Shown piece after piece: positions 18,141 through 25,908 of a DNA stretch of 64,000 bases; position 1 is the first letter of the stretch, and every line of letters starts with the position of its first letter. Location: positions 1,302,001 through 1,366,000 of the forward strand of contig NZ_CP132294.1 in the NCBI RefSeq assembly GCF_030734285.1, in the 5' to 3' direction. Position numbers and translations under genes: made by a program. Source of the stretch: Natronococcus sp. AD-5 (GTDB lineage: Archaea; Halobacteriota; Halobacteria; Halobacteriales; Natrialbaceae). The notes beneath the pieces were generated by a model that saw nothing but the letters and a program-made list of their open reading frames with translations, was not told the origin of the DNA and searched no databases.

Positions 18141-19277
18141 ATGCGGATCCTACGGGTCGCCCAGAAGGTCTATCCGGACGTGAGCGGTGGCGGACCGTAC
18201 CACGTCCACGCGATGAGCCGCGATCAAGCGGCGATGGGTCACGACGTGACCGTCCTCACCGTCCGGTACGACCCGGACCTGCCCCGGATCGAGGAGCGTG
18301 ACGGGTACACGGTGGTGCGGTACGATCCGGCCCTCGATCTGCTCGGGAACGACATTAGCCCCGGCGTGGCTCGGCACCTATCGAGTGCAGCGGAGTTCGA
18401 CGTCGTTCACGCCCATTCACACCTGTACTTCTCGACGAATCTGGCCGCGTTGAAGTGCGCTCTCGGAGACGTTCCGCTCGCGGTCACGAACCACGGACTC
18501 TACTCGCAGAACGCCCCGAAGTGGGCGTTCGACCTGTATCTTCGATCGCTCGGCCGGTGGACGTTCGACCAGGCCGACGTCGTGTTCTGCTATACGGAGA
18601 CCGATAGGGAGCGAGTGCGGGAGTTCGGGGTCTCGAGCCGGATCGAGGTCGTTTCGAACGGGATCGACACGGATCGATTCACGCCCGACGGACCGGAGAG
18701 CGAGTTGATCGATCACGACGGCCGAGCGGTGTCGTTCGTGGGACGGTTAGTCGACGGCAAACGCCCACAGGATGCACTACGTGCCATCGCTCGAGTTCGA
18801 GAAACACGTTCGAATATCACGCTCCATTTCTGCGGCGACGGTCCCCTTCAGAGCCGCCTGAAATCGATAGCTTGCGAACTCGGCATCGAAGACAGCGTGA
18901 CGTTCCACGGCCAGATCCCGTACGACGAAATGCCGAACGTCTATCGCAGTTCCGACCTACTGGTCCTGCCGAGCCGGTCCGAAGGCGTCCCGCGGACGGT
19001 GTTGGAGGCGATGGCGACCGACACCCCGGTCGTCACGAGCGACCTCGATCAACTCACGTCTCTCGTCGAGGATGGCGGACGAACCGTTCCAATCGGATCT
19101 CCGGAGCGATTGGCGATCGCACTCGAGCGCGAACTGGAGGAGTCAACCGCGAGCTCCCCGAGATCGGTAATCCGGGCCGGCGGATACGATTGGCAGAGCA
19201 CCGTCGATGGAACGACCCGGTATCTACGGGAGGTTGCCGAGCGGACCGAGCGAATAGTGTCCGCTCCCAGCGGTTAA
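18141..19277 (+). CDS. GT4-family glycosyltransferase
   Basis: A GT-B glycosyltransferase of 378 residues. MRILRVAQKVYPDVSGGGPYH is a typical opening with a Gly-rich loop. VSNGIDTDRF links the two domains, and SRSEGVPRTVLEAMATDTP carries the donor E-x7-E. An in-frame ATG at 18105 overlaps the stop of the upstream gene and would add 12 polar residues; both starts are reasonable. Because it follows the polyprenyl transferase directly, it is a good candidate for the second sugar of the glycan. Confidence 0.86.
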   Translation: MRILRVAQKVYPDVSGGGPYHVHAMSRDQAAMGHDVTVLTVRYDPDLPRIEERDGYTVVRYDPALDLLGNDISPGVARHLSSAAEFDVVHAHSHLYFSTNLAALKCALGDVPLAVTNHGLYSQNAPKWAFDLYLRSLGRWTFDQADVVFCYTETDRERVREFGVSSRIEVVSNGIDTDRFTPDGPESELIDHDGRAVSFVGRLVDGKRPQDALRAIARVRETRSNITLHFCGDGPLQSRLKSIACELGIEDSVTFHGQIPYDEMPNVYRSSDLLVLPSRSEGVPRTVLEAMATDTPVVTSDLDQLTSLVEDGGRTVPIGSPERLAIALERELEESTASSPRSVIRAGGYDWQSTVDGTTRYLREVAERTERIVSAPSG

Positions 19278-19665
19278 CCGAACCGCCCCCTCGTAATCGA
19301 AGAGTCCGCTGGTTCGTTGGCGAGGACGTGTCGAATCCGGTAATTCGAACGCACTCGACTTCGGCAGCAACTTCTTATCCGATCCGAATTCGACGATTTT
19401 CCGCCCCGTCCCTTATCACGCGACCGATAGACCTGCTTCTATCTTCTATCGAATCGGTTCTACTGCACCATGGTCGGGTAAACCCGTTACATTCCTGATC
19501 GAGAAACTCGGCATCACGGGATCGAATTTCTCGGGTTGATTTTCCGACAAAGCACGTTATTATTTTATAGATGTAAGTATAATCTGCACAATTATTCAAT
19601 TACCTGAATAATGGTTATACGTCTTGCTGAGGTGCTTAGACTCGATCGAGGATCTACCACAAATA
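19278..19665. other. AT-rich spacer, no gene seen
   Basis: About 390 bp. The stretch 19540-19630 is very AT-rich and may contain the promoter of the GT2 gene at 19666. No reading frame looks coding. Confidence 0.45.
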
Positions 19666-20631
19666 ATGTCAGATAACACGACAGTCGGCGTGGTGACGTA
19701 CGATCGATCCGAACACGTTGATCGGTTGTTAGAACACCTCGTATCTCAGCAGTCCGCGCCCGACGAAGTGATCGTCATCAACAACGGCGCCGACAACGAA
19801 ACGAAAAACGTCGTTGAGTCGCATACGAACCGCTTCGCTCGGAAGTCGATCGATCTTCGTCACCGCCCGAGGCCGGACGATACGAGCCTTCAGCGGGGAC
19901 GAAACGACGCAATCGAGTCGTCGAGCGGTGATATCATCTGCTTCCTGGACGACGATGTCGTCCCTCGAAAAACGTGGTTGGAAGGGATCGAACGCGGGTA
20001 CGAGTGGGACGATTCCGCGGTTGCTGTAGGCGGACCGGCCCCGATTACGGACGAGGAACTCACACTGCAGTACGACGTTGTGAGCCCATCGGCGAATCAG
20101 AACTACATCAACGAGTTCGGCGAGCACAGACAGATTACGTACAAATGGATTCCACCGGCCCCCGTGAGAACGGACTTTCTCGTCGGAGCCAACATGTCGT
20201 TCAAAGTCGACGTCCTCGAGGAGATCGGCGGTTTTGATCCATCGTACGAAGGACATCCGCAGTTCGAGGAACTGGACGTGATGGCGAAGTTGTGGAAACG
20301 CGGGGAAACGATCGTCTACCATCCTCGCGCGCTCGCGTATCACATAAACGCATCACGGGAAGAGAGCGAACGCGTGTCGTACTGGTACGGGCGAAACAGT
20401 TTGCGATTCCGACGGAACAATTTCCCCGAAACGTACCCTCGCTCGCTCTTCCGGTTGTTGATCAAACCGGAGTACGGGACGCCCGTGTGGCGGCACATCA
20501 AAAGCGCAATTTTACGCGATGACAGCGCCTCTCGGTGGCGATTACGAGGATACCTCGACGAGTTGTTCCTCGATCAGTTTGACGGATCGTTTGGTAACGA
20601 GTTGAGCGCATCATACGCCGAGGATACGTGA
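19666..20631 (+). CDS. GT2-family glycosyltransferase
   Basis: A 321-residue GT-A enzyme from the ATG at 19666; the open frame extends 14 residues upstream without family features. TVGVVTYDRSEHVDRLLEHL opens the fold, VINNGADNETK binds the nucleotide, and CFLDDDVVP holds the metal-binding acids. LVGANMSFKVDVLEEIGGFD is the acceptor-site signature of this group. It lacks the TPR-like tail of the other GT2 proteins here. A further SDR epimerase follows after 72 bp. Confidence 0.86.
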   Translation: MSDNTTVGVVTYDRSEHVDRLLEHLVSQQSAPDEVIVINNGADNETKNVVESHTNRFARKSIDLRHRPRPDDTSLQRGRNDAIESSSGDIICFLDDDVVPRKTWLEGIERGYEWDDSAVAVGGPAPITDEELTLQYDVVSPSANQNYINEFGEHRQITYKWIPPAPVRTDFLVGANMSFKVDVLEEIGGFDPSYEGHPQFEELDVMAKLWKRGETIVYHPRALAYHINASREESERVSYWYGRNSLRFRRNNFPETYPRSLFRLLIKPEYGTPVWRHIKSAILRDDSASRWRLRGYLDELFLDQFDGSFGNELSASYAEDT

Positions 20632-20703
20632 ATGAGACCTACGAAAACGATCCGCCGCTGTGGCTCTTCGGCGGACGACGAGGCCGATCACGGGGAGTAA
20701 ACG

Positions 20704-21648
20704 ATGACCTTCGAAACCATTCTCCTCACGGGCAGTAGCGGGATGATAGGAACGGCGCTCGCCGAGCGGTTACGATCCGAGGGATACGACGTGACCGGGG
20801 TCGATATCGCGCCGAACCCCTGGTCCGACGAGCTCGACGCCGCGACCGAAATCGTCGATCTTCGCGAGAAGAGCGCCCTCAAACGATTGCCATCGCATTT
20901 CGACGCGATTATCCATCTCGGAGCGCACGCGCGCGTTCACCAACTCGTGGAACGCCCGGAACTCGCGATGGAAAACATGACGATGACGTTCAATCTTCTC
21001 GAGTTTGCCCGAGAGAACGGTATCTCGAATTTCCTCTTTGCTAGTTCGAGGGAAGTGTACGGGAACACCAATCGGATCGTTTACGACGAGTCGGCAACGT
21101 ACGCTGACACCAGCGAGAGTCCGTATACGGCGAGTAAAATTGGCGGCGAGTCCATGGTCACCGCGTATAGCCAGTGTTACGACATGACGGCGACCATAGT
21201 GCGGTTCTCGAACGTATACGGACGATACGATACCGCGGATCGAGTCGTTCCGCTATTTATCGCTCGGTGTCACGAGGATCTCGATCTGACCGTCTACGGT
21301 GCGAACAAAGTACTCGACTTCACGTATATTGACGATTGCATCGACGGCCTCTACAAGATCATCGAACAACAGCACAAAGTAGAGAATACGACGCTAAATA
21401 TCGCGTCCGGCCAGGGAACGTCACTGCTCGAACTGGCCGAGCAAGTAAACGACCTGACGCCGGGCGATTCGGACGTTCTCGTAGAGCCGACGAGAATGGG
21501 GGAAGTGAGCCGGTATGTTGCGGACATCGAAAGGGCGAAACGGATACTCGATTACGACCCTCAGTTCTCGTTTTCCGAGGGAATCGACGAAGCGGTGACT
21601 TGGTACTTGGAGCGTCCGTCCATGCTCGAACAGATTCCGTTCAGTTGA
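20704..21648 (+). CDS. NAD-dependent sugar epimerase/dehydratase (SDR)
   Basis: A 314-residue extended SDR. The cofactor motif TGSSGMIGTAL is near the N-terminus, ASSREVYG precedes the catalytic YTASK, and VRFSNVYGRY and LDFTYIDDC follow the family pattern. It differs clearly from the two other epimerases of the locus, so it probably makes a different nucleotide sugar. It converges on the ABC exporter gene with 27 bp between the stops. Confidence 0.86.
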   Translation: MTFETILLTGSSGMIGTALAERLRSEGYDVTGVDIAPNPWSDELDAATEIVDLREKSALKRLPSHFDAIIHLGAHARVHQLVERPELAMENMTMTFNLLEFARENGISNFLFASSREVYGNTNRIVYDESATYADTSESPYTASKIGGESMVTAYSQCYDMTATIVRFSNVYGRYDTADRVVPLFIARCHEDLDLTVYGANKVLDFTYIDDCIDGLYKIIEQQHKVENTTLNIASGQGTSLLELAEQVNDLTPGDSDVLVEPTRMGEVSRYVADIERAKRILDYDPQFSFSEGIDEAVTWYLERPSMLEQIPFS

Positions 21649-21675
21649 GCACGCGCCACTTCCTGACCTCGATCG

Positions 21676-23487
21676 CTATTGTGACTGCAACGAGTACAAC
21701 GACGAGTACGTACTCGAGTTCGACAGCAACTCCTCGTGCGGCCCGGATTCCACGATTTCACCGCCTTCCATCGTATAGATCCGGTCGGCGTTAGTCACCG
21801 TCGAGAGCCGATGTGCGATCACCAGCATCGCGTAGTCTCGGTCCATCGATTCGATCCCTTCGTGAACCCGTCGTTCGAGGGCCGTATCCAGATCGCTCGT
21901 CGCTTCGTCCAAGATCAGCAGGTCCGCCTCTTTCAACAGGGCGCGAGCGATCGCGACGCGCTGGCGTTGCCCGCCCGATAGTTTCACTCCCTGGTCGCCG
22001 AGTACGGTATCGTATCCGTCCGGCAACTCGGGAAGAAACTCGGTTATCTGCGCGATTTCACAGACTCGCTCGATCTCCGCTCGCGTCGCGTTTCGCTTCC
22101 CGACGGTTACGTTCCGTCGGAGCGTATCGTTGAAAATGTGGGGGTCCTGTCTGACGATACTTACTCGCGAACGCCACTGCTGAACGTCGAACTCGTCGAT
22201 CGGAACACCGTTCGCTCGAACGTCTCCGCGACCGGGTTCGTACATTCTCGCGAGTAACGACGCGATCGTCGACTTTCCCGCTCCCGACGGGCCGACGAAC
22301 GCGACGAATTCGTCCAGGTCGAGTTCGAACGAAACGTCGCGGAGCACCGTTTCGTCGTTCGAGTCGTAACGAAACCGGACGTCGTCGAACTCGACCCGAT
22401 CGATCGAAGCTGGCACCGGTCGGGATGCGTTCGTCGGCTCACGGCTTCGTTCGAGTTCGTCGATGAACCCCTGCGTACGAATGAGATGGGGGAGTCCGCT
22501 ATCGATACGGTAGAGGTACTTATTCAGGTTGCTGATCTTCGGCCCGAGTTTGAACATCGCGAACAGAAAGACACCGAGCTCAGCGAGAGTCATCGAAGAG
22601 AACGTTAGTGCGAGGTATATCAGGCCGAACACGGATACGGCCGTCATCAGCTGGTAATAATTCGTTATCGCCGAGTCGTTTCGTTCGACCCTGATGGAGT
22701 TCTTTTCGAACTGTTCCGCCGATTCGTTAAAACCGGCTTGAAGCTCGTCGGTCATTCCGAAGAGTTTTACCTCTCTCACGCCTTGGGTACCCGCCTGCGC
22801 TCGAGACTGAATCCCCTCTTTGGCAGCAGCCACCTTATCGCCGAGGGAGTAGCCGTCGTCGAGTACGTACTTGAACAGGATCGTCATGCCGCCGAGAAAC
22901 ACCGCAGCGATCACCGTCAAAAGCGGAGCGAGAAAGAGCGCGATAGCGAGGTATATGACGGCGAGTAATCCCTGTTCGATGGCCCGCAATGCGTGCATAA
23001 CCACACTCCCCGCGTACTCCGCCTGCGTGACGATCGCGTTCAGTATGTCGTCGGACCCCTCTCGATCGAAGTACGAAATCTCCGCCTCGAGCGCTTTGTT
23101 GAACGCCTCTTCTTGCAGGTATCTCACGTACTTCGTCTGGATCGCAGCCCCCAGCCATCCGACCAAGAACGACGCGGTGAATCGAACCGTCATGACCGCA
23201 GCAACGCCGGTCACCAGATACCCGAGCGTGAAGGGGATCCCCAGCGTTTCGTAGACCAGCAGGAACGTCTCGAGTAGCCCGTCGGCTTCTTCGGTCGGCG
23301 CGTCGGCCTGGGCGACCTCCACGATCGGCATGATGAAACTTAGCCCGACTCCCTCGAGCAGTGCTGCGACGACGCTCAACGCGATCACTGTGCTAGCGAT
23401 CGCCGGTTGAAACGTCGCCGCTCGATACAGGGCGCGTCCCTTTTCGCGCCACGTTCGGCCGGCGTCAGAGGTGTCAGTAGCGGACAT
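21676..23487 (-). CDS. ABC exporter, fused permease and ATPase (MsbA/PglK-like)
   Basis: A 603-residue half transporter. The first ~330 residues carry six membrane helices. The nucleotide-binding domain has Walker A GPSGAGKST, Q-loop SIVRQDPHIFND, signature LSGGQRQR, Walker B LLILDEATSDLD and the H-loop IAHRLST. It would work as a homodimer. Its place at the end of the glycan locus suggests it flips the finished lipid-linked glycan across the membrane, as PglK does in bacteria; export of another lipid is possible. Confidence 0.88.
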   Translation of the reverse strand: MSATDTSDAGRTWREKGRALYRAATFQPAIASTVIALSVVAALLEGVGLSFIMPIVEVAQADAPTEEADGLLETFLLVYETLGIPFTLGYLVTGVAAVMTVRFTASFLVGWLGAAIQTKYVRYLQEEAFNKALEAEISYFDREGSDDILNAIVTQAEYAGSVVMHALRAIEQGLLAVIYLAIALFLAPLLTVIAAVFLGGMTILFKYVLDDGYSLGDKVAAAKEGIQSRAQAGTQGVREVKLFGMTDELQAGFNESAEQFEKNSIRVERNDSAITNYYQLMTAVSVFGLIYLALTFSSMTLAELGVFLFAMFKLGPKISNLNKYLYRIDSGLPHLIRTQGFIDELERSREPTNASRPVPASIDRVEFDDVRFRYDSNDETVLRDVSFELDLDEFVAFVGPSGAGKSTIASLLARMYEPGRGDVRANGVPIDEFDVQQWRSRVSIVRQDPHIFNDTLRRNVTVGKRNATRAEIERVCEIAQITEFLPELPDGYDTVLGDQGVKLSGGQRQRVAIARALLKEADLLILDEATSDLDTALERRVHEGIESMDRDYAMLVIAHRLSTVTNADRIYTMEGGEIVESGPHEELLSNSSTYSSLYSLQSQ

Positions 23488-23913
23488 AGTAGAGGATGGA
23501 CCGACGGAGACGGTTTCTCGTTCTGTATCAGATCCCGGTATAAATTCTCGTCGTCCGTTTTGGCCGGAAACGCGCTGCTACACGATCGAATCGAGCAACA
23601 AAGCAGACTCCCTCGTGCGATCGTCGATCGAGGCTGCTCGGCTTCTCCGTTAGCCACGACGTATCTCCTGTAGTGACTTCCGTCATCCGTTATCGAATCT
23701 TGTATGATCTCGATACGTCTACTAACCGGTATTTCGGGGACGGAGCGGTGACGTAAGTTCAGGTGAAATGTTATCAGGGCGCCAAATAGCGTCGTCCTAC
23801 GAGCGACAGAACAACAGTCACCGGTGCTGGAAACTCACCGAAAACGAATGAGAGGGAGCCTTCGCCCTTCTAATCCGTTTATTCTGCCGAAACCGTTCTC
23901 CGGGTATAAGTGG

Positions 23914-23950
23914 CACCCTGTAATGAGGTGTGACCGGGCAGCGCGTCACA
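23914..23950. repeat. two mutually exclusive small hairpins
   Basis: CACC (23914-23917) can pair with GGTG (23927-23930), and TGTGAC (23929-23934) can pair with GTCACA (23945-23950). They share two bases, so only one full hairpin can form at a time. Seen directly; function unknown. Confidence 0.45.
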
Positions 23951-23959
23951 GCGAATGCA

Positions 23960-24004
23960 GGGAAGTGGACGTGCCCCTTTCCGATAGCGGGTGTGCCACT
24001 TCCC
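23960..24004. repeat. strong inverted repeat / hairpin in the leader
   Basis: GGGAAGTGG (23960-23968) is the perfect reverse complement of CCACTTCCC (23996-24004). Past a one-base bulge the stem continues for seven more pairs as RNA (23970-23976 with 23989-23995, three of them G-U). The loop is 12 nt. It is far stronger than expected by chance and points to a structured transcript or a protein-binding palindrome. Confidence 0.7.
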
Positions 24005-24019
24005 GTGATGACCAAACGT

Positions 24020-24062
24020 CGTTGTTGATCCTCCGCGTGTGATGCGTGGCCTGTGAACAACG
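24020..24062. repeat. start-proximal hairpin, copy 1
   Basis: CGTTGTT (24020-24026) pairs with AACAACG (24056-24062). Inside a symmetric 6/6 internal loop, CCGCG (24033-24037) pairs with CGTGG (24045-24049). The outer stem ends 5 nt before the ATG at 24068. A second copy lies at 24807-24886. Confidence 0.65.
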
Positions 24063-24067
24063 CAACA

Positions 24068-24472
24068 ATGAAACGTACAATCGCAATCACACTGACGGTA
24101 GCGATGCTCGGGAGCCTCATGCTTATGGGGTTCGCAGGAACGGTGGCGGCGCAAGATAACATCACCATCGAAACCGGCGACACTGGCGACGTGAACCAGA
24201 GTGCGGAACAGAACGCCGAGATAAACCAGCAGAACAACAACCAGCAGATCGGTACTGCCACCGCGACCGCGGCTAGTGCTGACGGCGCTAACCACAAGAA
24301 GCACGGCGGCAGTAGCGGAGGCGCAGCCGCTGCCGCTTCGGTGGACCAGGTTCAGGTAGTTGAGCAGAGCAACGACGCCGAGATCGACCAGGATATCGAC
24401 CAGGAAGGCGAATCTGGTGACAGCGGGATCAACATCGAAGTTCTATTAGGTCTCCTTCCACTTAACGGCTAA
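24068..24472 (+). CDS. small secreted Q/N-rich repeat protein (curlin-like)
   Basis: A 134-residue exported protein. Residues 1-28 form a Sec-type signal peptide ending GTVAA. The mature part is acidic and Q/N-rich, with two related repeats, NQSAEQNAEINQ (43-54) and EQSNDAEIDQ (99-108), spaced by an Ala/Ser/Gly-rich region containing NHKKHGG. The Q-x-N-x-Q rhythm recalls curlin-type amyloid repeats, but I recognise no named family. ATG at 24068 is preferred over the GTG at 24053 because it starts the signal peptide cleanly. Strong hairpins flank the gene on both sides, and a membrane-anchored protein rich in Ser/Val/Gln repeats is encoded downstream. A fibre or matrix subunit is an inference. 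Confidence 0.7.
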   Translation: MKRTIAITLTVAMLGSLMLMGFAGTVAAQDNITIETGDTGDVNQSAEQNAEINQQNNNQQIGTATATAASADGANHKKHGGSSGGAAAAASVDQVQVVEQSNDAEIDQDIDQEGESGDSGINIEVLLGLLPLNG

Positions 24473-24523
24473 AGGATAGATGTCGGGTATTAACAGCCAT
24501 CGATAACGGTTGTTAATATCCTT
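24472..24523 (+). terminator. stem-loop overlapping the stop codon
   Basis: Just after the stop, 24488-24498 pairs with 24508-24518 as an 11-bp stem (one G-U) with a 9-nt loop. AAGGATA (24472-24478) can also pair with TATCCTT (24517-24523). A T-rich tract follows. A 3'-end or stability element is likely. Confidence 0.5.
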
Positions 24524-24538
24524 TCTCCCTTGAGGAGT

Positions 24539-24596
24539 CAAAAATCGCTATTTTTGCCGGGTAAAATTCGCAATCAGCAAAACTCGTAGTTTTCTG
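24539..24596. repeat. two further A/T-rich hairpins
   Basis: CAAAAAT (24539-24545) pairs perfectly with ATTTTTG (24550-24556), and AAAACT (24579-24584) pairs with AGTTTT (24588-24593), extended by CAG/CTG around one bulge. Their T-runs make them plausible transcription terminators on either strand. Confidence 0.5.
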
Positions 24597-24806
24597 CGCC
24601 CTGCGCCTCCGGTAGATCGTCATCGGGTTTCGCCTGAAAGCGCACCGCGTGAGCGCCAGGAGCGCCAACAACAGTGCGAGAGCGTATCGCGCCACCGGTG
24701 AGCGCTCAACCGCCATTTCGGCGTACCGGCTCGATTCGGCTCGTGGTGGCGCCACAGCCCGCGAAAGGATTGAATCGCTGCCGGACGCCGCCGTTAGCGC
24801 TACCGT

Positions 24807-24886
24807 CGTTGTTGATCCACCGCGTGTGATGTGTGGACGCCGCCGGTGCCGCCGGGCGCGGGGACCACCGAAGCCTGTAAACAACG
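24807..24886. repeat. start-proximal hairpin, copy 2 with insertion
   Basis: 24807-24835 repeats the left part of copy 1 with two substitutions, and 24874-24886 repeats its right part with one. A GC-rich insertion of roughly 38 nt separates them. Both arms CGTTGTT and AACAACG are intact. In the inner stem CGTGG has become TGTGG, which keeps pairing (G-C to G-U). No gene with a signal peptide follows directly. Confidence 0.6.
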
Positions 24887-25231
24887 TTATCGCACGGGAT
24901 GCGAACCGTCCGCACGTACAACGGTTCTACAGCGGGCGATCGGCTCGGGGCCCGAGCCCGGCTCGATCGTGTTTCCGTCCTCCCTCGAGCGCTAGCTCCG
25001 CTCGCCGACCGCCGTCCGTCTCGGGGGCCATTTTCGTTGCCGCGGCCGCCGCGTCGTACCCCGCACTCGCACGGTAACCGTTGGCATCGTTCGAGACGAC
25101 GCCTTCCGTAGCGACCGCTGCAGCGGCGTTCGTGCGTTCGATTAGCGCTCGGGTACCACCGAAACGATTCCGGTGATTAAAGGCCGAATTCGCTGAGGAA
25201 CAGTGTAACAGAGGTGGGCACTGGCTCGCTG

Positions 25232-25852
25232 ATGCTAACAGAACCCGTCAATCGACGAATCGTAGTCGCGCTCGTGATCGGATTCGCGGTAGTAGTCATC
25301 GTCGCGGGAGCAGCGGCGATCGGTGCTTCCGACGAACCAGCGGGCGACGCGATCGACCGTAATAATTCATCCAACATGACTCAAACCGAATTTCCGTGGG
25401 GAACGGTGACCCACGAAACCGACCCTGATACTGGTACGACCCGCGTCGACGTGGCCGTCGAGACTGACGGTGGCGTCTCGGTCTCGGCGACGGCAGCACC
25501 CGGCGCGACCGCCGAACCGACCGACCCGGACGCCGAGACGGAACGATTCTCGTGGGGGACGGTAGCCTACGCGACCGATTCCGACACCGGCGTGACGGAC
25601 GTCGAAGTGATCGTCGACGCCGCGGACGACGTTTCGCTCGCAGTAACGACGGTCTCCGAGGACGGGAGCCAGGAGTCGACGTCAATCGTCACGTCCGCAG
25701 GTGAGGACGGCGGCGCGAGCGTTTCTCAGTCGACGAGCGTCTCGGGCTCATCGAGCACCGTCCAGTCGAACGCGAGCGTCTCGCAATCGACGACCGCGTC
25801 GACCGGCGAGTCGATCGAAATCGATATCGACGACGGCGACGAGGACGAGTAA
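25232..25852 (+). CDS. membrane-anchored surface protein with duplicated 34-residue motif
   Basis: A 206-residue protein. A membrane helix spans about residues 10-31, and the remainder should be outside the cell. Residues 54-87 and 106-139 are a gap-free internal repeat with about half of the positions identical, each opening F-x-WGTV and containing T-D-x-D-T-G. A Ser/Val/Gln-rich tail follows (SVSQSTSV, ASVSQSTTAS), and the C-terminus is acidic. GTG at 25214 is an alternative start. I do not recognise the family. Its position after the curlin-like gene and its own SVSQS repeats suggest a shared surface role, which is inference. Confidence 0.68.
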   Translation: MLTEPVNRRIVVALVIGFAVVVIVAGAAAIGASDEPAGDAIDRNNSSNMTQTEFPWGTVTHETDPDTGTTRVDVAVETDGGVSVSATAAPGATAEPTDPDAETERFSWGTVAYATDSDTGVTDVEVIVDAADDVSLAVTTVSEDGSQESTSIVTSAGEDGGASVSQSTSVSGSSSTVQSNASVSQSTTASTGESIEIDIDDGDEDE

Positions 25853-25908
25853 CTCGAGCCGGAACCGTTTTTCCAGCCGATTCCGACGGTGACCGACGCC
25901 CCCGGCTC

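Larger units (their letters stand above)
23488..24067. other. gene-free region ending in a structured leader
   Basis: About 580 bp. The left half holds nothing recognisable. From 23914 to 24062 it is packed with inverted repeats, listed separately, that run up to the start codon of the small secreted protein. Confidence 0.6.
24473..25231. other. gene-free region with hairpins and a repeat copy
   Basis: About 760 bp without a supported gene. The left 120 bp contain three stem-loops. The rest is very GC-rich and carries the second copy of the start-proximal hairpin at 24807-24886. Open frames here are low complexity. Confidence 0.55.

Noticed and set aside
24513-25077. Open frames in the gene-free region after the curlin-like gene
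   Set aside because: Low-complexity Arg/Ala-rich translations. The shared TRGGSTTT peptide on the minus strand simply comes from the duplicated hairpin element.
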